Shown here: one piece after another, positions 6,940-7,809 of the stretch | Layout: every line of letters begins with the position of its first letter | Numbering within the stretch: position 1 is the first letter of the stretch | Source of the DNA: Clostridia bacterium | GTDB taxonomy: Bacteria > Bacillota > Clostridia > Oscillospirales > Acutalibacteraceae | Reading direction: 5' to 3' | NCBI GenBank assembly: GCA_900759575.1 | Contig: CAAEVU010000166.1 | Location: forward strand, 1-7,809 | DNA: 7,809 nt | Made by a program: the position numbers and the translations under genes | The notes under the pieces: model-generated | Databases searched by the model: none | The model's input: the letters and a program-made list of their open reading frames with translations, nothing else | What the model was told of the DNA's origin: nothing

Positions 6940-6968
6940 TTGACAGGTTTTTTCCCCCACTGTATAAT
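6940..6968 (+). promoter_or_regulatory. Perfect consensus sigma-A promoter for the araC-family gene
   Basis: TTGACA (6940-6945), exactly 17 bases, then TATAAT (6963-6968): all twelve consensus bases match at ideal spacing. The predicted start is near 6975, giving a leader of about 75 bases before the ATG at 7050. The -35 lies only 21 bases from the GH31 start codon, inside the GH31 leader. Such a strong promoter for a regulator gene suggests that it is held down by another factor, probably its own product. Confidence 0.88.
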
Positions 6969-6978
6969 AGCTACTATA
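6963..6978. repeat. Near-palindrome spanning both -10 boxes
   Basis: TATAATAGCTACTATA is a 16-bp palindrome with one mismatched pair (TATA-a-TAGCTA-c-TATA). It supplies -10-like hexamers on both strands: TATAAT for the AraC gene, and TATTAT or TATAGT for GH31. It may be only a by-product of the overlapping promoters, or a binding site in itself. Confidence 0.6.
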
Positions 6979-6993
6979 GCGCTTTTTTCGCAA
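6964..6993 (-). promoter_or_regulatory. Candidate GH31 promoter overlapping the AraC promoter
   Basis: On the - strand TTGCGA (6993-6988), an 18-base spacer and TATTAT (6969-6964) form a moderate promoter, with four of six and five of six matches. The start would be near 6957, with a leader of about 38 bases. An alternative -10, TATAGT (6978-6973), has no good -35. Either way the promoter is weak, as expected for one that needs an activator. Its -10 shares five base pairs with the AraC -10. Confidence 0.5.
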
Positions 6994-7005
6994 AAATTCT
7001 TCTAG

Positions 7006-7035
7006 TTTATGCGCTTTTTTTAACACTTTATGCGC
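7006..7035. repeat. Two perfect 9-bp direct repeats, 21 bp apart; likely AraC-type binding sites
   Basis: TTTATGCGC occurs at 7006-7014 and 7027-7035, a period of 21 bp or two helical turns. This is the arrangement known for AraC-family activator half-sites such as araI1-araI2. A weaker relative, TATAGCGC, lies at 6975-6982, 32 bp (three turns) before the first, so all three GCGC cores face the same side. The repeats are just upstream of the GH31 -35 and within the AraC leader, a good place both to activate GH31 and to block AraC transcription. Homopolymer T and A runs between them may bend the DNA. Confidence 0.6.
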
Positions 7036-7049
7036 AAAAGAGGTTAGCC

Positions 7050-7809
7050 ATGGTACTGCGGGAACAATATGAGGAACACTCCGAGCGGGATTTTCTTTCC
7101 GTGCCTCTGGCCACATATCACTTCGAGCAAGTGGTGATCCCCCTGCACTGGCATCGGGAAGTGGAATGGATCTTCACAGAGCAGGAGGGACTCATTGAGC
7201 TGGAAGGACAAAACTACCCCTACTATCCTGGGGATATCGTCTGTGTCAACACGGGACTGCTTCACCGCACCACAAAAGAATCCCCTGTGATTCGGGCGGA
7301 TTTGCTGGTGCTGGATCTGCGCATTTTGCTATCCCCTTTGCTGCGCCAAGAAGAATCCCTGTTTCTCAACAAGCTGGAGGCAGGGACGCTGCTGTTTCCC
7401 TTGCGGGTGGGCAAAAACGACCCGGGCTACGAGACGATCACCCGTGCGTTTGGGGAATGCGTCCGGCTTCTCCAAACAAAAGAGGCAGGGTGGGAATTTT
7501 CCATGCAGCGGGAACTTCTCACGTTTTTGGAATCCTATTGGCGCAACGGTCATCTGCTGGGCAGCGGCGCCCATCCCCACAACCCGCAAACCATGGCGGT
7601 GAAGGAAAGCATTGCCTTTATGCAGCACCATTTTGACCAGGACCTGACGCTTCGCCAACTGGCGGATCAAGCCGCTTTATCCCCTTCCCACTACATCCGG
7701 GTTTTCCGTCACTACACGGGCCAAACGCCCTTCGCTTTTTTAAACGATCTGCGCATGCAGGAGGCCGCTCACTGCCTTCAGCAAGCCATGACGGTCAGCG
7801 AAACGGCCC
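7050..7809 (+). CDS. AraC-family transcriptional regulator, N-terminal 253 codons; 3' end outside window
   Basis: Sugar-responsive regulator with an N-terminal cupin sensor and C-terminal double helix-turn-helix. The frame is open from ATG 7050 to the right edge. AAGAGG lies six bases before the ATG. The sensor domain is about residues 15-90, with PLHWHREVEW (31-40) and the YPYYPGDIVCVNTGLLH strand pattern (56-72) typical of the AraC ligand-binding cupin. A linker of variable sequence spans about 95-180. The DNA-binding domain starts near 183: the first HTH is DLTLRQLADQAALSPSHYIR (198-217), then VFRHYTGQTPFAFL and LRMQEAAHCL. The window ends in the second HTH (TVSETA). About 25-40 further residues are expected. 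Divergence from GH31 and the direct repeats between them make GH31 and its own gene the likely targets. The inducer is presumably a sugar related to the GH31 product, but nothing in the sequence names it. Confidence 0.93.
   Translation, partial: MVLREQYEEHSERDFLSVPLATYHFEQVVIPLHWHREVEWIFTEQEGLIELEGQNYPYYPGDIVCVNTGLLHRTTKESPVIRADLLVLDLRILLSPLLRQEESLFLNKLEAGTLLFPLRVGKNDPGYETITRAFGECVRLLQTKEAGWEFSMQRELLTFLESYWRNGHLLGSGAHPHNPQTMAVKESIAFMQHHFDQDLTLRQLADQAALSPSHYIRVFRHYTGQTPFAFLNDLRMQEAAHCLQQAMTVSETA

Noticed and set aside
4391..6943. An 850-codon open frame on the + strand, antisense to GH31
   Set aside because: It runs opposite an unmistakable GH31 gene, crosses a terminator and a promoter, has no ribosome site, and its product is rich in His, Arg, Gly and Pro with no recognisable domain. 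It is a by-product of codon bias.
7044..7670. Open frames on the - strand opposite the AraC gene
   Set aside because: The + strand encodes a clear AraC cupin and HTH through the same bases. The opposite frames have no domain.

Overview
The window looks like chromosomal DNA from a Gram-positive gut Bacillota, most likely class Clostridia (Oscillospirales or Lachnospirales). The reasons are strong AGGAGG-type ribosome binding sites, sigma-A-like promoters, G+C a little above half by eye, and protein sequences of clostridial type. I see no mobile element, CRISPR array, tRNA or rRNA. The exact genus cannot be fixed from the sequence alone.

Layout, left to right. (1) The C-terminal 382 codons of a uronate isomerase (uxaC) run rightward off the left edge and end at 1151. 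(2) A strong hairpin at 1170-1207 with T-rich flanks on both strands separates it from a convergent leftward operon. (3) That operon encodes a 146-residue unknown helical protein (3523-3083) and, one base after its stop, a membrane AAA+ zinc protease of the FtsH family (3081-1270). A plausible promoter lies at 3566-3594. Upstream of it sit two copies of the dyad TGTAAGGACA in opposite orientation, 52 bp apart. (4) A leftward TetR-family regulator (4326-3781) has its own extended -10 promoter and its own terminator. (5) A leftward GH31 glycosidase of 802 residues (6919-4511), probably alpha-xylosidase or alpha-glucosidase, also has its own terminator. (6) A divergent AraC-family regulator (7050 onward) runs off the right edge within its DNA-binding domain.

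The AraC gene and the GH31 gene form a regulator/enzyme pair around a 130-bp control region. The AraC promoter matches the sigma-A consensus exactly (TTGACA, 17 bp, TATAAT). Its -10 box overlaps a weaker -10 for GH31 on the other strand by five bases. Two perfect 9-bp direct repeats (TTTATGCGC) with a 21-bp period lie upstream of the weak GH31 promoter and inside the AraC leader. This fits an AraC-type activator that turns on the glycosidase and limits its own synthesis. UxaC and GH31 together point to use of plant-derived sugars (uronates and alpha-linked glycans). The FtsH and TetR units look like unrelated housekeeping and regulatory genes. I found no clearly new multi-gene system. The most interesting items are the divergent control region, the unknown FtsH-coupled protein with its paired upstream dyads, and the substituted loops in the uronate isomerase.
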